DNA from: Pterois miles | Lineage: Eukaryota > Chordata > Actinopteri > Perciformes > Scorpaenidae | DNA: 64,000 nt | Assembly (NCBI GenBank): GCA_947000775.1 | Contig: CAMQGK010000399.1 | Coordinates: forward strand, 2,844,501-2,908,500 | Direction of reading: 5' to 3' | Part shown: one piece after another, positions 1 to 11,674 of the stretch | Layout: each line of letters begins with the position of its first letter | Position numbering within the stretch: the first letter of the stretch is position 1 | Program-made: the position numbers and the translations under genes | Notes under the pieces: model-generated | What the model was told of the DNA's origin: nothing | The model's input: the letters and a program-made list of their open reading frames with translations, nothing else | The model's database searches: none

Positions 1-119
1 CTATATTTTAAAGTTAAATGCTTCAATCTGGTGCACTTCCAGAGCAAAATTAGCTATATTAAGACCTAGATAAACTATTTTCTGCTCTTAATTTAATCAA
101 AATCAGTCAAAACATCTGG

Positions 120-285
120 ATCACAAGCTGGTGTTAGTTTAGGAAGCGCTTGATTTGATACGCAGCAGAGTTTTCTGTGAGCAGAACACACATTTCATAT
201 GTTAATATCACATTACCGATCACAATTAATTGTGGGAAGCTAAAATTGTGATCGCAATTAATATTTGATTAATTGTGCAGCCCAA
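120..285. mobile_element. Fragment of hAT-like non-autonomous DNA transposon (CAGCCC-ended)
   Basis: The stretch ends with a GATTAATTGTGCAGCCC-type terminus and contains repeated 'cacaattaat' and 'gcaattaat' words. The same sequence (TTTGATAYGCAGCARAGTTTTCT followed by the GTGCAGCCC end) recurs at 24.9-25.3 kb, so it is a dispersed repeat. CAGGGCTG-type termini are typical of hAT-superfamily elements in fish. The other end lies outside the window or is too diverged to see. No coding capacity is visible. Confidence 0.45.
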
Positions 286-299
286 ACGGGAACCTTATT

Positions 300-855
300 T
301 TTAGAAGATCAGATTAATCCAGCTGTGTGGTGGATGGCACTAAGATGACTAGGACCAGATCTGGAGCTGCTCTGTAGAGAAGGACCACGACGTAAGAACC
401 ACATCCTGATTCAAAACTGCTGCTATGGCTACAGAGGAAAGCTAAAACCTCCCCATATTTAAATATTTTACATGCAGCAGCTCCAGGTCTGCACATCTTG
501 AAGGCATCACTCTCACTTCTCTGCTGCTGGATTCTGGTGTTCAGAAAATAGACCACATGGAATAAGCTATGAATTATTAAGCTGCAGCGTAGTATTCCTC
601 ACAGATGAGGCATAACTAGGACACATTCCAGCTCGGAGACTGGGGGCTGCTGGGGGTTTTAAGGTGGAATGTGTGGTCTGCCTCAGCAGAACATGCTGTA
701 CTGTAGTGCGATGTACCAGACTGTACTGTGATGTGCTGCCTCCTCTGTCTCTGCATCCTGTTTCAACCCTGTTCAAGTGTGTGTGAAAATGAAGCCTGCT
801 GTTCTCAAACACTGTGTGTAGCTAAACCTGTTGGAAGTGATGCGCTGTATTTCAT
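300..855. other. Unique-looking sequence, no feature recognised
   Basis: Only short chance frames occur on both strands, with no recognisable motif and no splice-framed coding stretch. I see no tandem repeat or transposon terminus here. Confidence 0.4.
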
Positions 856-857
856 CT

Positions 858-1023
858 ACAGTTGTCAGAAAAAGTATGTGAACCCTTTGGGATTACTTGG
901 ATTTCTTCATAAATTGGTCATAACATGTGTTCTGAGCTTCATCTAAGTCAATAGACAAACACAGTCTGCTTAAACTAATACTGCACAGAAATGATATGTT
1001 TTCATGTTTTTATTGAACACAAC
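858..1023. mobile_element. Terminal fragment of a Tc1/mariner-like fish transposon
   Basis: The text 'agtatgtgaaccctttgg' followed by 'aaattggtcataa', 'agacaaacacagtctgctt' and 'catgtttttattgaacac' matches what I recall as the non-coding terminal region of a very common teleost Tc1/mariner-like element. Only one end is present. No transposase frame follows. The assignment rests on recall, not on an alignment. Confidence 0.5.
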
Positions 1024-1180
1024 GTCGTATTCACGACCTCGTAAGCGGAAAGTTTCTGAAAGCTCCGAGTTCACGACTTGTGACGTGTTTGATGATGCTG
1101 TGAGAAATGGTGGAGCAAATGAAAGTTCATTCCTCAGTGCATAAGAAGTTAATATTGTACAGTATATTGTAATTTTAGTC

Positions 1181-1243
1181 ACATATATATACGTATATAC
1201 ATGTATATATACGTACATATATACACACATACACACACACACA
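1181..1243. repeat. (TA/CA/GT) alternating purine-pyrimidine microsatellite
   Basis: A compound tract of 'atatatac', 'gtatatac' and 'cacacaca' words over about 60 bases. It alternates purine and pyrimidine almost throughout. The long minus-strand frame across it is rich in Tyr, Val and Cys only because of the repeat. Confidence 0.8.
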
Positions 1244-1506
1244 ACATCTTTCTAATATGCCTACATGCTTCAAAACTGTTATAGTCTTTATTCATTATTC
1301 TTTATGTATTTATTATTATTTATAGTTTTATTGTTTGTTTGTTGTCGTTCAATTCTCCATGTAACATCCACACATAAGCCCAGATTTAGCAACAGCAATA
1401 ACATTGAAGTGGTGAAATTACTGAACATGTGAATGCACATTTAGCCTTGAGTGTTTCCCACATTAAACACGGTGACCTTTAACAGAGCGTTTCTTAACAG
1501 ACTTTT

Positions 1507-1738
1507 CACTGTCCCACATTTCAGACATGACTGTCCCACATTTCAGACGTGACTGTCCCACATTTCAGACGTGACTGTCCCACATTTCAGACTTGACTGT
1601 CCCACATTTCAGACGTGACTGTCCCACATTTCAGACGTGACTGTCCCACATTTCAGACGTGACTGTCCCACATTTCAGAGGACTGTCCCACATTTCAGAC
1701 TTGACTGTCCCCCATTTCAGACGTGACTGTCCCACATT
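1507..1738. repeat. 22-bp minisatellite, about 11 copies
   Basis: The unit GACTGTCCCACATTTCAGAC plus GT repeats head to tail about eleven times. Variants are few: AT, GT or TT at the last two positions, one unit shortened to GAG, and one CCCC for CCCA. The low divergence implies recent expansion. The array begins inside 'ttttcactgtccc' and ends abruptly at 'cccacattgg'. Confidence 0.95.
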
Positions 1739-1944
1739 GGAAAATCAAGATTTACCTGAGAAAACTTGGCATTAGAGTACTGATATGTCAACTATTGATA
1801 TGTGATATCTGCATTTTCGGGTCTGTGCTCTCAGAGTGGCCTTCTAGTTAATTTGGTTATCTAGTTTATTCCTTAATTGTGTCCCTTTTAGTTCATCCCG
1901 GCGTCTAGCAAATGAGTTGGTCTTCAACAAATGTCAGTTCTATA

Positions 1945-2143
1945 TGTATTGTGTTGTTAACTGATTTCCAATTATAAAAATATACATACATTTGCATTAA
2001 GCAGCATATTTGCCCACTCCCATGTTGATTAGAGTATAAAATACTTGACAAATCTCCCTTTGAGGTAAATTTTGAACAGAAAAAAAATTGATTCATTTGT
2101 GATAAATCACAATTAAATATTTTGTTCAACTGACAGCACTAGT
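1945..2143 (-). mobile_element. Family A DNA-transposon fragment, minus orientation
   Basis: It carries the diagnostic words of family A in reverse: 'gatttccaattataaa', 'tttgcattaagcagcat', 'cccatgttgatta', 'caaatctccctttgagg', 'ttttgaacag', then the end 'caactgacagcactagt'. The most complete copy in this window is at 59,595-60,226. This copy is only the left third of the element and its internal region is missing. Confidence 0.75.
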
Positions 2144-2149
2144 ATGTAC

Positions 2150-5020
2150 TGTATACTGTCTGACCGTAGCACATTCACACAGACAAACAACAAACAACGT
2201 GTTGTTATTAGACACAAAACTACTGAACCGGGCCGCTGTATAACAACAATAAGATCCCATATTCACTTATATCACCGTTATATTCCACTGCTCACACAGT
2301 AGGTTTTTGACTCAGGTGTGAAATGAGCTACTATGACAGATGAGATGCTAAAAGCTTAATTACAACATTTAAAAAGTCATTTTAAACATAGTCCTAATTC
2401 TACACCGCACATATTTTTGTTGAGGTGGAGCGTTTCTTTTCAGCCACATTTATATACTCCTGACTTGCAGATTAATAGGTTGACTGTCATGTCAAAAACA
2501 GGACAGGTGAGTTCATCAACGCCTGGCTGACGGGTAGCGGCTCTAAGAGCAGATGTGCTGCTTAAAAGTAGAGCTGATGTGATTTACTGCTCAATGCAAC
2601 ATGACGTTTGACTGAATCTTGCACAGACGGGGAAACAAAACCCCTGAAAACCTGCAAAAACCATCATCCATCCAGTAATTGTGCTTCATACAAAACAAGT
2701 TCACGCAGTGTTTTTCCTATTTGTAGTGAAGCATGTTTTCACACCAAATTGCTCGCTGAAATTTGCCAGTTTAGTGTTTCCTTCAATCATAACAAAACCC
2801 ACACCTCGTCAAACATGGCTTGAGATTTTTTTGTGATTCATCATCAAATCCACTCGGCACACGTCCAACCAAACAGCAAAACGTTGCCGTGAAACTTCCA
2901 CTTTAACAAACAGGCTCAGCAACAGACACACCGTTGTTTTCAAGCAACAAAGGGCTCTGTGGGAGGCGACAGCAAACTGTGACAACCCACTGAAAAAAAA
3001 AAAATCAATACAAAAAGTACAAACGATGAGTTAAAAGCAATTTGCATCATTTTCAAGGCTGGTGGAGAAGCACAGGGTTGTCAGGATGTAATCACATTTT
3101 ACTGATGAGAACAGAGAAAACGAGGTATAGAGACTGTTTAAACTCTAAATCCTTCGTCTATACTGTATACATCCAATACATGTACACCAGTGGCTGCTCT
3201 CACCCTTTATAAAACATCATGTCCTCATATTTCAGCCACACATCCATACCTTCCTGTAAAGAGTTTAGCAAAACTAGGTTTAAAATGAGTAAATCCAGGT
3301 TTAAAATTAAGCAGAACTCTGTTGCACAATAAAAAACTAATCTCTGTTTAGTAAATCCAAGTTCAAATTTAATCAATATGGAGATGCTTGTTTATCTAAA
3401 TTTAAATAAAATAAGCGTGTGTGCTGTGGGGACCTAGTAACTGGGCACAACGTAGCTAGCTACTGTACTGCTGTATTGTAGCTAGCTAGCTATCTAAAAA
3501 GTCAGTTGTTTAGCAGTAGTCAGTTAGCTAAACAGTCCGTAAGTTAACTTTAGCTGGCTGAAAAGATAGTGTGGTGCATTTGAGCACAGGGTTGGATCAG
3601 AAAGAAGGCACTTTTTAAGGGCATAGCAATAACGTCCTTAAAAAGCTGAATATTTTGATAGTTGAATGGTGTCTGTAGCTGAAATTATGCAGGAGTAGTT
3701 AACTGACTGAACTATACTGCTTCTGTCACATCAATAGCAATTCAACAGGACAGTGCTTATACATGTGGATCATTTTCAGACACATTTCATCCTAAACAAC
3801 TAAACTAAACGCACTTTCATCCGAGAGTGATCGTGATGTAAGACGAAGCGTTAACGAGGTCAATGGGAAGATGAGGAGATGTTCTCCGCAGTAGGCTAAG
3901 CCCTGATAAGTTATATAATCGTCGGCTGGGGCACTTTAAAGAAAGACCAGAGAGGATGATCCTCATGGATTACTCCCCACTCAAAGACCACAATCTGCCT
4001 CTCCACATAAAGAACTCTGCGTGTCTGAGTTCGACATGGCTTTAATGTAAAGAAATGAACATTATCACATCCAAAGAAGCCGAGTCAATACGTATGCCCT
4101 TGAGGGGAAAGCTGGTCTGAAGTTGTCTCCCAGAGAACAAAGTTCTCATGAAAGAGAGCAAAGAGAAGTTTCTTAACAGCATGAGAGGGACGGACATGCA
4201 CATAAACGTCTGTTTGAATGTCTGCAGACTGTAGCGCTGCTCAGACATGATGATGCATTAATGTAGCAGAGGAGCTCGGGGGTTCCCATCCATTATCAGG
4301 ACTCCTTATGAGCAAATAAGCCTCCATCGTGTTTTCCTCTCCATGTATGAGTGAATTCTTTTGTTCTTGAATTCAATAATTAGACAGTATAGAAAATCTG
4401 TCTTGGTAGATATGTGAAGCCTTCATGTTGACGTTCTCTCCCTGCAGGGATTTATGAAACAAAACAAAAATGTTTATCCTAAAGAGAGCTGAACTTCCTT
4501 ATGTGAAAGAGTAAAATCCAGGGCTGTCCTTAGCCTAACCATTTATTTTACCACTTGAGATTTGATAAAAATAATCAATAGTCCCTTAAAAATACCACAT
4601 TATGACACCAAGACCTTGAGGAACAACATAGAAAGAGCATGTTGGGATTTGGTGCAAAATGGTTTTGAAATTTGGAGATCTCTCCAAGAACTGCATTTTT
4701 CAGCGACTGGATGGCGAGACTTGTGTTTGGAAACTGCTTATTGTCTTATCTACCATATGACAGCCATCTAATGCTCTAGATCTCTAGTTTGTGGCTGTTT
4801 TATGAGGCTGTGATTATCCTAGAGGTCACCACAGGTGGTCTCACTGCAGTGAAACGGCTCCACAGTTGGGCTCATTGGATCCACCAGAGTCTCAGCTTTA
4901 CAGTGAGACCCACTTAATGTAACTGAACACTGTTTATAGACCACAGTATGCAGAAATATTCAAGTACACCATTTTAGAATAGACAGAAATAAGACATTAC
5001 ATTGCACTAAACAAAACTGC
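2150..5020. other. Unique AT-rich sequence, no gene recognised
   Basis: About 2.9 kb without a recognisable coding exon, RNA gene or array. There is a short AGCT-rich patch near 3,460-3,500 ('gctagctagctatct') and a poly-A run at 2,992-3,003. Short frames are scattered on both strands and show no family signature. It is consistent with intron or intergenic DNA. Confidence 0.4.
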
Positions 5021-5024
5021 ATGC

Positions 5025-5235
5025 TTTTTGCCCCAAAACTGCACATGATTATCATAAAGTGGGTGATAAAATGTCTGTGAAGGGGAGACTCGTGGGTACC
5101 CACAGAACCTATTTTCATTCACTTATCTTGAGGTCAGAGGTCAAGGGACCATTTTTCTCACCTAAAATTAGTCTAACTTTGGAGCATTAGTTAGCCTCCT
5201 TCCAGACAAGCTAGTATAACATAGTTGGTATCAGG
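5025..5235 (+). mobile_element. Family A internal fragment, plus orientation
   Basis: It matches the internal part of family A: 'gattatcataaagtggg', 'atgtctgtgaaggggaga', 'gaggtcagaggtcaa', 'ttagcctccttcc' and 'acaagctagtataac'. The order and orientation are the same as in the near-complete copy at 59.6-60.2 kb. Both termini are missing. Confidence 0.75.
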
Positions 5236-5439
5236 GATAAATAAATAGATCCTGGTACATGTAGGCTAGACTGTGACTAGACTGACTTGCCCTCAAGGAC
5301 TTGACTTAGGACTGGCTCTGACAAGGATCAGGTCACAAGTGTTCATCCCTGACAAACGGGAAAAACTCAGTGAACAAACAGTGCTGTGATCGAAGGAAAT
5401 CTGATAATTTCATGAAGAAGCAAAGCGAGGCGCAATTTT

Positions 5440-5860
5440 TAGTTTGGAAAGATGCAATAAAACTACAGCCACTCGTAACCATTGGTTACCAGTCTCCAGA
5501 GATGCCGTGACAGGCTTCGAATTGACTCTCTCTTCTAGTTTCTGCTTTATTTGTCATATGATTCCTCTCCTCATCTTCTCAGCGTCTCTCCCTTGTTCAC
5601 CAGGGAATCCCATCCTGACAAGCCCCCCTGTGGAAAGCCAAGGGATGCTTCTGCCTCTCTTCAGGGAGAATAATTAGCCTCATCTTCCTCTGTTCTCCGT
5701 CTCCTTCATGCCCTCTCTCATGCCTGTGGCAATGTGTGTAAATTAGCTGCTTTCTACTTTGTGTGGCTGGGTTTCCTCTGCTAGAAAGCTCGCTCATGCC
5801 TCCCCTGCATAACGAAGAGTTCAACTCTTGTTCTGTACGGGAGTCGCATGCCGACGCGCC
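5440..5860. other. Unique pyrimidine-rich sequence, nature unknown
   Basis: This stretch is unlike the surrounding repeats and rich in CT runs ('ctctcccttgttcacc', 'cctctgttctccgtctcc'). Long frames exist on both strands, which reflects a low density of TA-type stops and is not evidence of coding. I do not recognise a protein. It could be a regulatory or conserved block, but only cross-species alignment would tell. Confidence 0.25.
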
Positions 5861-6174
5861 CCAGATTTCAATGTCATCCTCAAAGAAAACCAACAACTCT
5901 TAGAAGTAATCAGACTGCGGGAGTAGCCAGGAAGTTAGAGGAGACAGCGCTGGAAGTTCAAATACAGGTTGAGAAGATCCAGTATAAAGAACGAAAAAAC
6001 ATGTTTACTTACTCTTTGAGCAACGTTTGCATATTCAGAAATCCACGAAAAAACCCACTGATATTGTTTTAAAATAGAAACTAATGGTGTAACTTCCCTT
6101 GGTAAGGTTTATTTTACAAGGATACACAAATTTAAGTATTTCCTGTCATTTTGTCATTTTCCAAGTCATTTTAA

Positions 6175-6605
6175 CGCTATTAATTTCTTCAACACATTGA
6201 CGCAACCTTTTAGGTTGTAGTGGGCTCAGTTTTAAAGCTAAAGATACTGGCATCATACGAAACTAGAGGAATCCATCAGTACCAACATGTCATAGTAACT
6301 TGTTGTTACTTAACCCCTTTCTGCCAGTATGACATGGTTGGTGCCGATGGATTCCTCATGTCATCTAGTTTCATATGATGGAGCCCGTTATAACCTAAAG
6401 AACGCAAATTTCATTAATGCGTTCAAGAAATTATTAGCCCTAATACATACATTTGTATAAAGCAGCATATTTGTTCACTCTCATGTTGATAAGAATATTA
6501 AATATTTGGCAAATCTCCCTTTAAGGTGCATTTTGAACAGATAAAAAATGTGCAGGGATAATCACATGATTAATTGCGATTAAATATTTTAATTGATTGA
6601 CATAA
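6175..6605. mobile_element. Rearranged family A copy with fold-back structure
   Basis: Three pieces of family A lie in alternating orientation. First is an inverted 3' part ('ttttaggttgtagtgggctcag', 'actggcatcatacgaaac'). Next is a direct 3' part (about 6,325-6,450: 'gccagtatgacatggttgg', 'gattcctcatg', 'gttcaagaaattatta'). Last is an inverted 5' part ending 'ttttaattgattgaca'. The first two pieces are inverted copies of each other, so the DNA can fold back. Confidence 0.75.
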
Positions 6606-6609
6606 TTAA

Positions 6610-7365
6610 AACAGATTTCAACCCATTTCAATGGATGCATAGAGCGTTTGGAGGAAATTAAAATAAACTGGAGTTACTTGAAATCGGTTTCATCGTAAAG
6701 AAACAACCCTCAGATGTGGCAGAGTGGATTTTTTTCTCCCGTGGAGCTGCTCGGTGGTGGCGGTGTGACTGAACACCTCCCGTATGGAGGCGAAGCAGGC
6801 TGTTACTGAGAAGAGCAAACATGCTCAGTCAACATCACCTGGATGGATGGAGGGAGGATGAAACCGACCGACAGTCGCATCACAGGTATCTGAGGAACGG
6901 CGGGTTTCAGGGCCTTTCATTTTAAAGTGTTAATATAACTGTGCAACCAGGCAAAAAAAAGGTTTTGTTTCAGGTTTAAACTAATAAAAAGCAAGCCCAG
7001 TTATTTTAGCAACAGCTGCTATTTCTGTCAGCAAAGCATGGAGCTAACAGTGAAAGTGATGCGAGCGTAAAAAACCTTCTTCTTTCGCCTCAATTATTTT
7101 TTATTTTATAGTTTTAAGAAAATGTATAAAAAGGTAGAAAAACAGCAGAGCCTTACTATTATCTCACTGTATACATTTCCATAAAGTCCACTGTTAAAAC
7201 TGTGTCACAAAACCTCCACAGACAGACAGAATGGGGCTACAGGGACTGAATAGGTGTTTTATATACAGAGAAATATACAGCAGATCTCTTGACACATATT
7301 TTAACTGCTGCAAGATTTACAGTCAGTCTTTTTCTCCTCAAACCTCAAAACAAGCTGCACCTCCC
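6610..7365. other. Unique sequence, no feature recognised
   Basis: Non-repetitive sequence with moderate AT bias. No terminus, array or exon is visible. Confidence 0.35.
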
Positions 7366-7369
7366 ACAA

Positions 7370-7790
7370 CCAGGCTGCTCTCATACACTGTTAGCAACTC
7401 TGAAAAGTAATGCACTGTAAGACGCGTATATCCCACCAAATTATCTTGTATTTTATCCTCATGAATCGGGAATTATAAAGAGTGACAAACGCTGTAGGTT
7501 GGGGGGGATGGATGAGGTCTAAAAACACCTGATCGATGGAGGAGATCGATGTTCGTGTCCCGTGTGAAACCAGAAACAAACATTGATTTATTTGTCAAGT
7601 AATTTCCTTACTAAGGGTATGGCAGTTCTGTTATTTTAATCCAAATCACAATCTTTTTCTAGATCTAACTCAGTAGCTTTCTTGCCTAAACCTAACCAAG
7701 GTGTTTCCTGTGAAGCTTATTTTGAAACACCAAGTGGAAATTGACGGGTGTTGCTGGAAATTCATGCAGAAGACATGAAAAATGATGAAT
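7370..7790 (-). mobile_element. Family Y dispersed repeat, minus orientation
   Basis: Read on the minus strand it contains 'tacagtgcattactttt' and 'gggatatac' words, then 'ggttaggtttaggcaag' and 'aaaaagattgtg'. The same text occurs in plus orientation at 33.7-34.4 kb, and its tandem core is at 13.4-13.7 kb. It is a common fish repeat class whose superfamily I cannot name. Confidence 0.55.
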
Positions 7791-7963
7791 GACTTTTCAT
7801 AAGTGATCATACAAACTGTTTTATGAGGACATGCTGCTAAAACCCTCAATGACTCCTACTGATTTGTACATTTAAAACCAGAACGCTCAGATTCCATCAA
7901 ACCAGGAACTTCCCTTCATCCTGTCAGTTTCGTTGCTATTACTCTGTACCACATAATAATTGA

Positions 7964-8276
7964 TAGGGATAGGGGAAATAAATTGACTCACCTATGTATT
8001 GTATTTTAATGCCAGAATCAATATATATGCTTCATTTGAGTCTATGTGGCCGTAGAAGGAAGTTACTGCTATTATTGTTGTAGTCTATGTAACATATCCC
8101 TTTCAAAAACCAGTGGAGTATCAGTGTAGATCCGACCTGCAGCCTCCCATGTTAAATCCAGCGTGGTAAACACTATCCAGTAAAAAATGGAAACAGTTTG
8201 GGTTTCACACACTGCAGGAAAAGCAGAGCTAGACATCACGGCTGAAGCTGCACGCTAACTCTGTCACTCAGAATCA
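7964..8276 (+). mobile_element. Family X DNA-transposon fragment, plus orientation
   Basis: It starts with TAGGGATAGGGGAAATAAAT and shares 'gactcacctatgtat', 'agaatcaatata', 'gaaggaagttactgctatt', 'aaatccagcgtggtaaacac' and 'gcaggaaaagcagagctag' with the copy at 37.7 kb. The TAGGGR terminus and the lack of coding capacity suggest a hAT-like MITE. This copy stops after 'aactctgtcactcag', so the right half is missing. Confidence 0.7.
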
Positions 8277-8714
8277 ATCGGCATGAGGAGAACATTTCAA
8301 TTAAATCTCACTTATATATGCAGCATATATTAAAGACACAATTATAGATATTTGGAAATTAAGAGTGTTAATAGAAAAACCTTTCCAGGATTATTATTTG
8401 CATCCTGGTTTCTCGTCTGAGCCAGACTGAATCTTGTGTATAGTAAACCTGACATGCGGTGCAGGCTGATCCTCTGGCAGGGCAGCAGCTGTGGTCAGCT
8501 CTTCAAACGCAGCATCGTGGAGTGATTGTGCTTAAAGCCGACAGCAGGACGTTCAAATGTGGCCTTTGCATCAAACGACTACCGCCGCCTCCGGGCATCG
8601 AAGGCCAGGCACGCCGAACAATTTTTGAACTTGCACAGTAAAGGCATGAATATATAGCTGTGAGTTTGTGATGGAAAAGTACTCGACTTCCAACGGCGGT
8701 AAAATGAAATGGGA

Positions 8715-8925
8715 TGGGGGTTGCACGAGGGGCAGCGGTAGTCTAAAGTCAAAGAGGCGGACTGGTAGCTAGAAGGTCGGGCCTGACAGGAAAACCTAAC
8801 AGGAGAAAACATTACAAAATGCACTGCTGTTAAAGCATGTTGCCCTTGAGCAAGGTACTAAATCCTCTATTGGTCTACTGCAGCTTTAGTAATTGTACTC
8901 AGCAGCTTCCAGCTGCGAGTCATTA
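8715..8925 (+). mobile_element. tRNA-derived SINE-like copy, degenerate
   Basis: The words 'ggcagcggtagtctaaag', 'tggtagctagaaggtcg' and, further on, 'gcccttgagcaaggtacta' have the order I know from a fish SINE with a tRNA-related head and a conserved 'cccttgagcaaggca' body. The B box is badly decayed. The related copy at 11.7 kb supports the dispersed-repeat reading. Confidence 0.5.
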
Positions 8926-9159
8926 GAAAAAGCAGATACACTCATGCAACCTTCTGTGGCTGAGAACACGTTTAAAGTCATGATCATTACATAAGATTAA
9001 CCCAGCTACTCTTTATCGCTGATTAATAAAACACAACACTGATGCAACATCAAGCAAGTTTATGAAACTATGAACTGCTGTACTTCGACTCTTCTAACAT
9101 GTTGGACCTGTCCGGCTGTTTGGATGAAACAGAGAAGGATCACTGCACGTAGGTAATAT

Positions 9160-9375
9160 AAGATAAGATAAGATAAGATGAACTTTATTAATCCCCGGAG
9201 GGAACTTATCTTTCAGTTACACCCCGTCAAAGAACATAAAAAGACAGTACCACATAAAAGGGGAGGACAGGAGCGGGAGGACTGTGGGTCGCCACCCGGA
9301 CGGCGCCCCGTTAATTTAACTGAAACTCAAACTGAAACATCAGAAAAGATGCCACAGCGCCTTCTTCGGTGTTAG
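9160..9375 (-). mobile_element. Retroposon 3' end with (TCTTA)n tail, minus orientation
   Basis: On the plus strand an (AGATA)n run at 9,160-9,180 is followed by 'actttattaatccccgg'. Read in reverse this is an AATAAAGT-type ending followed by a pentanucleotide (TCTTA)n tail, as seen at the 3' ends of fish non-LTR retroposons. The body up to about 9,375 has no recognisable coding sequence. The exact family is uncertain. Confidence 0.5.
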
Positions 9376-9399
9376 AGGAAGTAGAAACATGATTCCTGT

Positions 9400-10561
9400 T
9401 AGGCCTGGGATGATTTATCTATCTCCTGATTCAATACTATCACGATACATCATACACTTCTAGGGACTTTTACTTTGGAAAGTATCTAAATCAATGCAGT
9501 AAAAATGTTTGATTTTCAGCATGTATATAATCAGAGATGTCCTGAAGTCAAATATATCAGGATAATTGTCAGGAATTATTTATTAAATGCTGCCCGGCAA
9601 CCAAAAATCACAGAATAAAAACTAACGGCATTTTTCCACTTAAGTTATAAGGGACATGTATACAGTTCCCTTTATTAACACCTTATTTTGAAAACCGGAC
9701 GTACTCACTCGTCTATACTTCCTCTAACTTCACCAATATGGTCTCTAGCTCTCCCGTTAGCTCCGTCCCCTTTGCCGTCTGAATGGATTTAACATAAACG
9801 TCAATATATTGCGAATGGCAAATAGACTTGCATTTAGTACTCTGACCACTCAAAGTGTTTTACAGTACATGTCACATTCACCCATTCACACACATTCATA
9901 CACTGATGGCCGAGGCTGCTAAGGTGCCAACTTCGCCCATCAGGATCTAATCTAAACACTCATTCACACACCGATGGCTTTGCCTTCAGGAACAATTTGA
10001 GTGTTAAGTGTCTTCCTCAAGGACACATTGACACGTGACCCGAGCAGCCGGGGATCGAACCTAGTGGATGACCTGGTGGACGACCTGGTGGATGACCTGC
10101 TCTACCCTCTACTCTACAGTGCTCTACAGTTGTAGCATTGGCCGATTTGACCACAGAGATGCAAATAAAGGTCGGCTTCACCGCACATTACCACAAACCA
10201 TTATATAATAATAACGTTTCCTGTCCATGACAGAGTCGCCTGCAGCTTTAGCTTTGAAGTCTAGCTCTACTTTTCATGGTAATGTGTAAAACCCAAAGTG
10301 TTTCCATCCTTTACTGTATTTACTGTTTCTTCTTTTTGGCTCACTGTAGCCGATTGCAGTTTGTTTTGGTTGACGGATACGGAACGGATATGACGTCAAA
10401 TAACTCAGACTACAACAATAAAAGTGGTACCTTCCTTCTACCTCTGCATAGACTCAAATAAAGCAAATATATAGATTTTTGTATATAAAAAATCAATCTC
10501 AAAATCATAAACATTTGCGACACATACTGACGATATATTGCTTTTTTTTCCCCCACCCCTA
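9400..10561 (-). mobile_element. Family X DNA transposon, near full-length, minus orientation, SINE inside
   Basis: It spans from TAGGCCTGGGATG to CCCCACCCCTA. These ends match as imperfect inverted repeats of the TAGG..TGGG type. Internal words match the copies at 7.96 and 37.7 kb in reverse, for example 'cagttccctttatta', 'cttcctctaac', 'ggtctctagctctcc' and 'aacataaacgtcaatatatt'. A SINE-like repeat interrupts it at 9,811-10,118, so the original was about 0.85 kb. I see no transposase and no clear target duplication. Confidence 0.65.
9811..10118 (-). mobile_element. tRNA-derived SINE inserted in family X, minus orientation
   Basis: Read on the minus strand, a tRNA-like head has an A box in 'agggtagagcaggtc' and a B box in GGTTCGATCCC. 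A body follows with 'aaatagacttgc' and 'cactcaaagtgttttacag' in the plus reading. The uninterrupted family X sequence in the copy at 20.34 kb ('atgggtgctctacagg') shows precisely where this piece was added. It is a very common acanthomorph repeat. A short 'gatgacctggtgg' duplication lies just inside its head. Confidence 0.75.
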
Positions 10562-11150
10562 GAAAATACAGTCTATCAGAGATGATGTCCTGATATCCTC
10601 ACATCCTGAATCCAACACTACCTGAGGATGTGAGGAGGGTCTCAGGAGGAAGCGCCTCAGGCTGTCAGTCACCCGTGGCTGCCATCAGAGGCCTATTACG
10701 TAACCGACGTCTTGAACCTGCACGGCCTGACCCAGAATTGTTTATATCACCCTTTTTCCAGGCCAGAGTTATGAAGCGGGACTTCATATCTCTGTGACAT
10801 GTTTGCATGTCGGAGTGGGTCACTGCATGATGGATGGTTGTCAGGCAGACATCAGTCTCACTGTTTAGTCCCACAACAGTGAGGAGGAATGCACACTGTG
10901 CAGCTCAGCAGCAGATTTGTACAGTTTAACTCTGACTAACTTCTTCTGGTTAGGTACTTGGCCCACAAATGGAATCCAGCTTTCTTCCCGTTTATTACAG
11001 CTGTAGTATAATTACAGTCTTCACCTTCTAAAATAGTACTTTCTGACTTTGCAGACAAGAACTGCTCAATTTACAAAGACAGAGAAATTAAGTACTGTTT
11101 GGCTGACCCAGAATAACAGTCACAAGTAAACCGTATTCAGTATATTTTAC
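10562..11150. other. Unique sequence between two transposons
   Basis: No recognisable gene. It includes short CpG-containing stretches but no promoter-like arrangement. Confidence 0.3.
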
Positions 11151-11151
11151 C

Positions 11152-11381
11152 TAGGGCTGTCAAAGTTAACACAAATTCATTTTAAGGCCACTAATCTCCA
11201 CATTGGGAGGTTGTAGCGGACTCAATTTTAAAGCCAGAGTGAAAATAGCCTTTCAAAGCAGTCCCTTGCCCTCTGACCTCCAGATATGTGTATGAAAATA
11301 GGTTTTGTGGTCTCCCCTTTACAGACATGCCCACGATGCCCATGATTAATTTGTGATTAAATATTTTAATCAATTGCCCTA
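11152..11381 (-). mobile_element. Family A DNA transposon, both ends present, internally deleted
   Basis: It opens with TAGGGCTGTCAAAGTTAAC and closes with 'aatcaattgcccta'. Between them are 'ggttgtagcggactca', 'tttaaagccag', 'ccctctgacctccag' and 'cccctttacagacatgcc'. Compared with the 632-bp copy at 59.6 kb it lacks about 400 internal bases. Flanking 8-mers 'tattttac' and 'tatttgat' agree at 6 of 8 positions, compatible with an old hAT-type target duplication. Confidence 0.75.
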
Positions 11382-11674
11382 TATTTGATCATTTTGTTAG
11401 CCAGGTAACATGCAAGGTAGTCAAGCTCAGACGCACTTAGAAACTTTACAGTCAGAAAACATGGAAGTAATGTAAAAAAAAAAAAAGCTGCATGTGTTTG
11501 TTAACATTTGACAAAGGAGGTGGCCGGAGTGAAAAGAAGAAAACGTACTGTTCCTGCTCCAAACTATTAATCCAAACAGTCGGCCGAAGTGCCACAAACT
11601 TTCTGGTATTGGATGGCAGGTTTTGGTTTATTCATGAATGTATTATTGGTCCGACAGGATCGAAGAGCAGTCTG

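Noticed and set aside
10030..10118. True tRNA gene on the minus strand
   Set aside because: The B box is good, yet the acceptor arm is missing and the SINE body follows; the 'gatgacctggtgg' duplication also breaks the fold.
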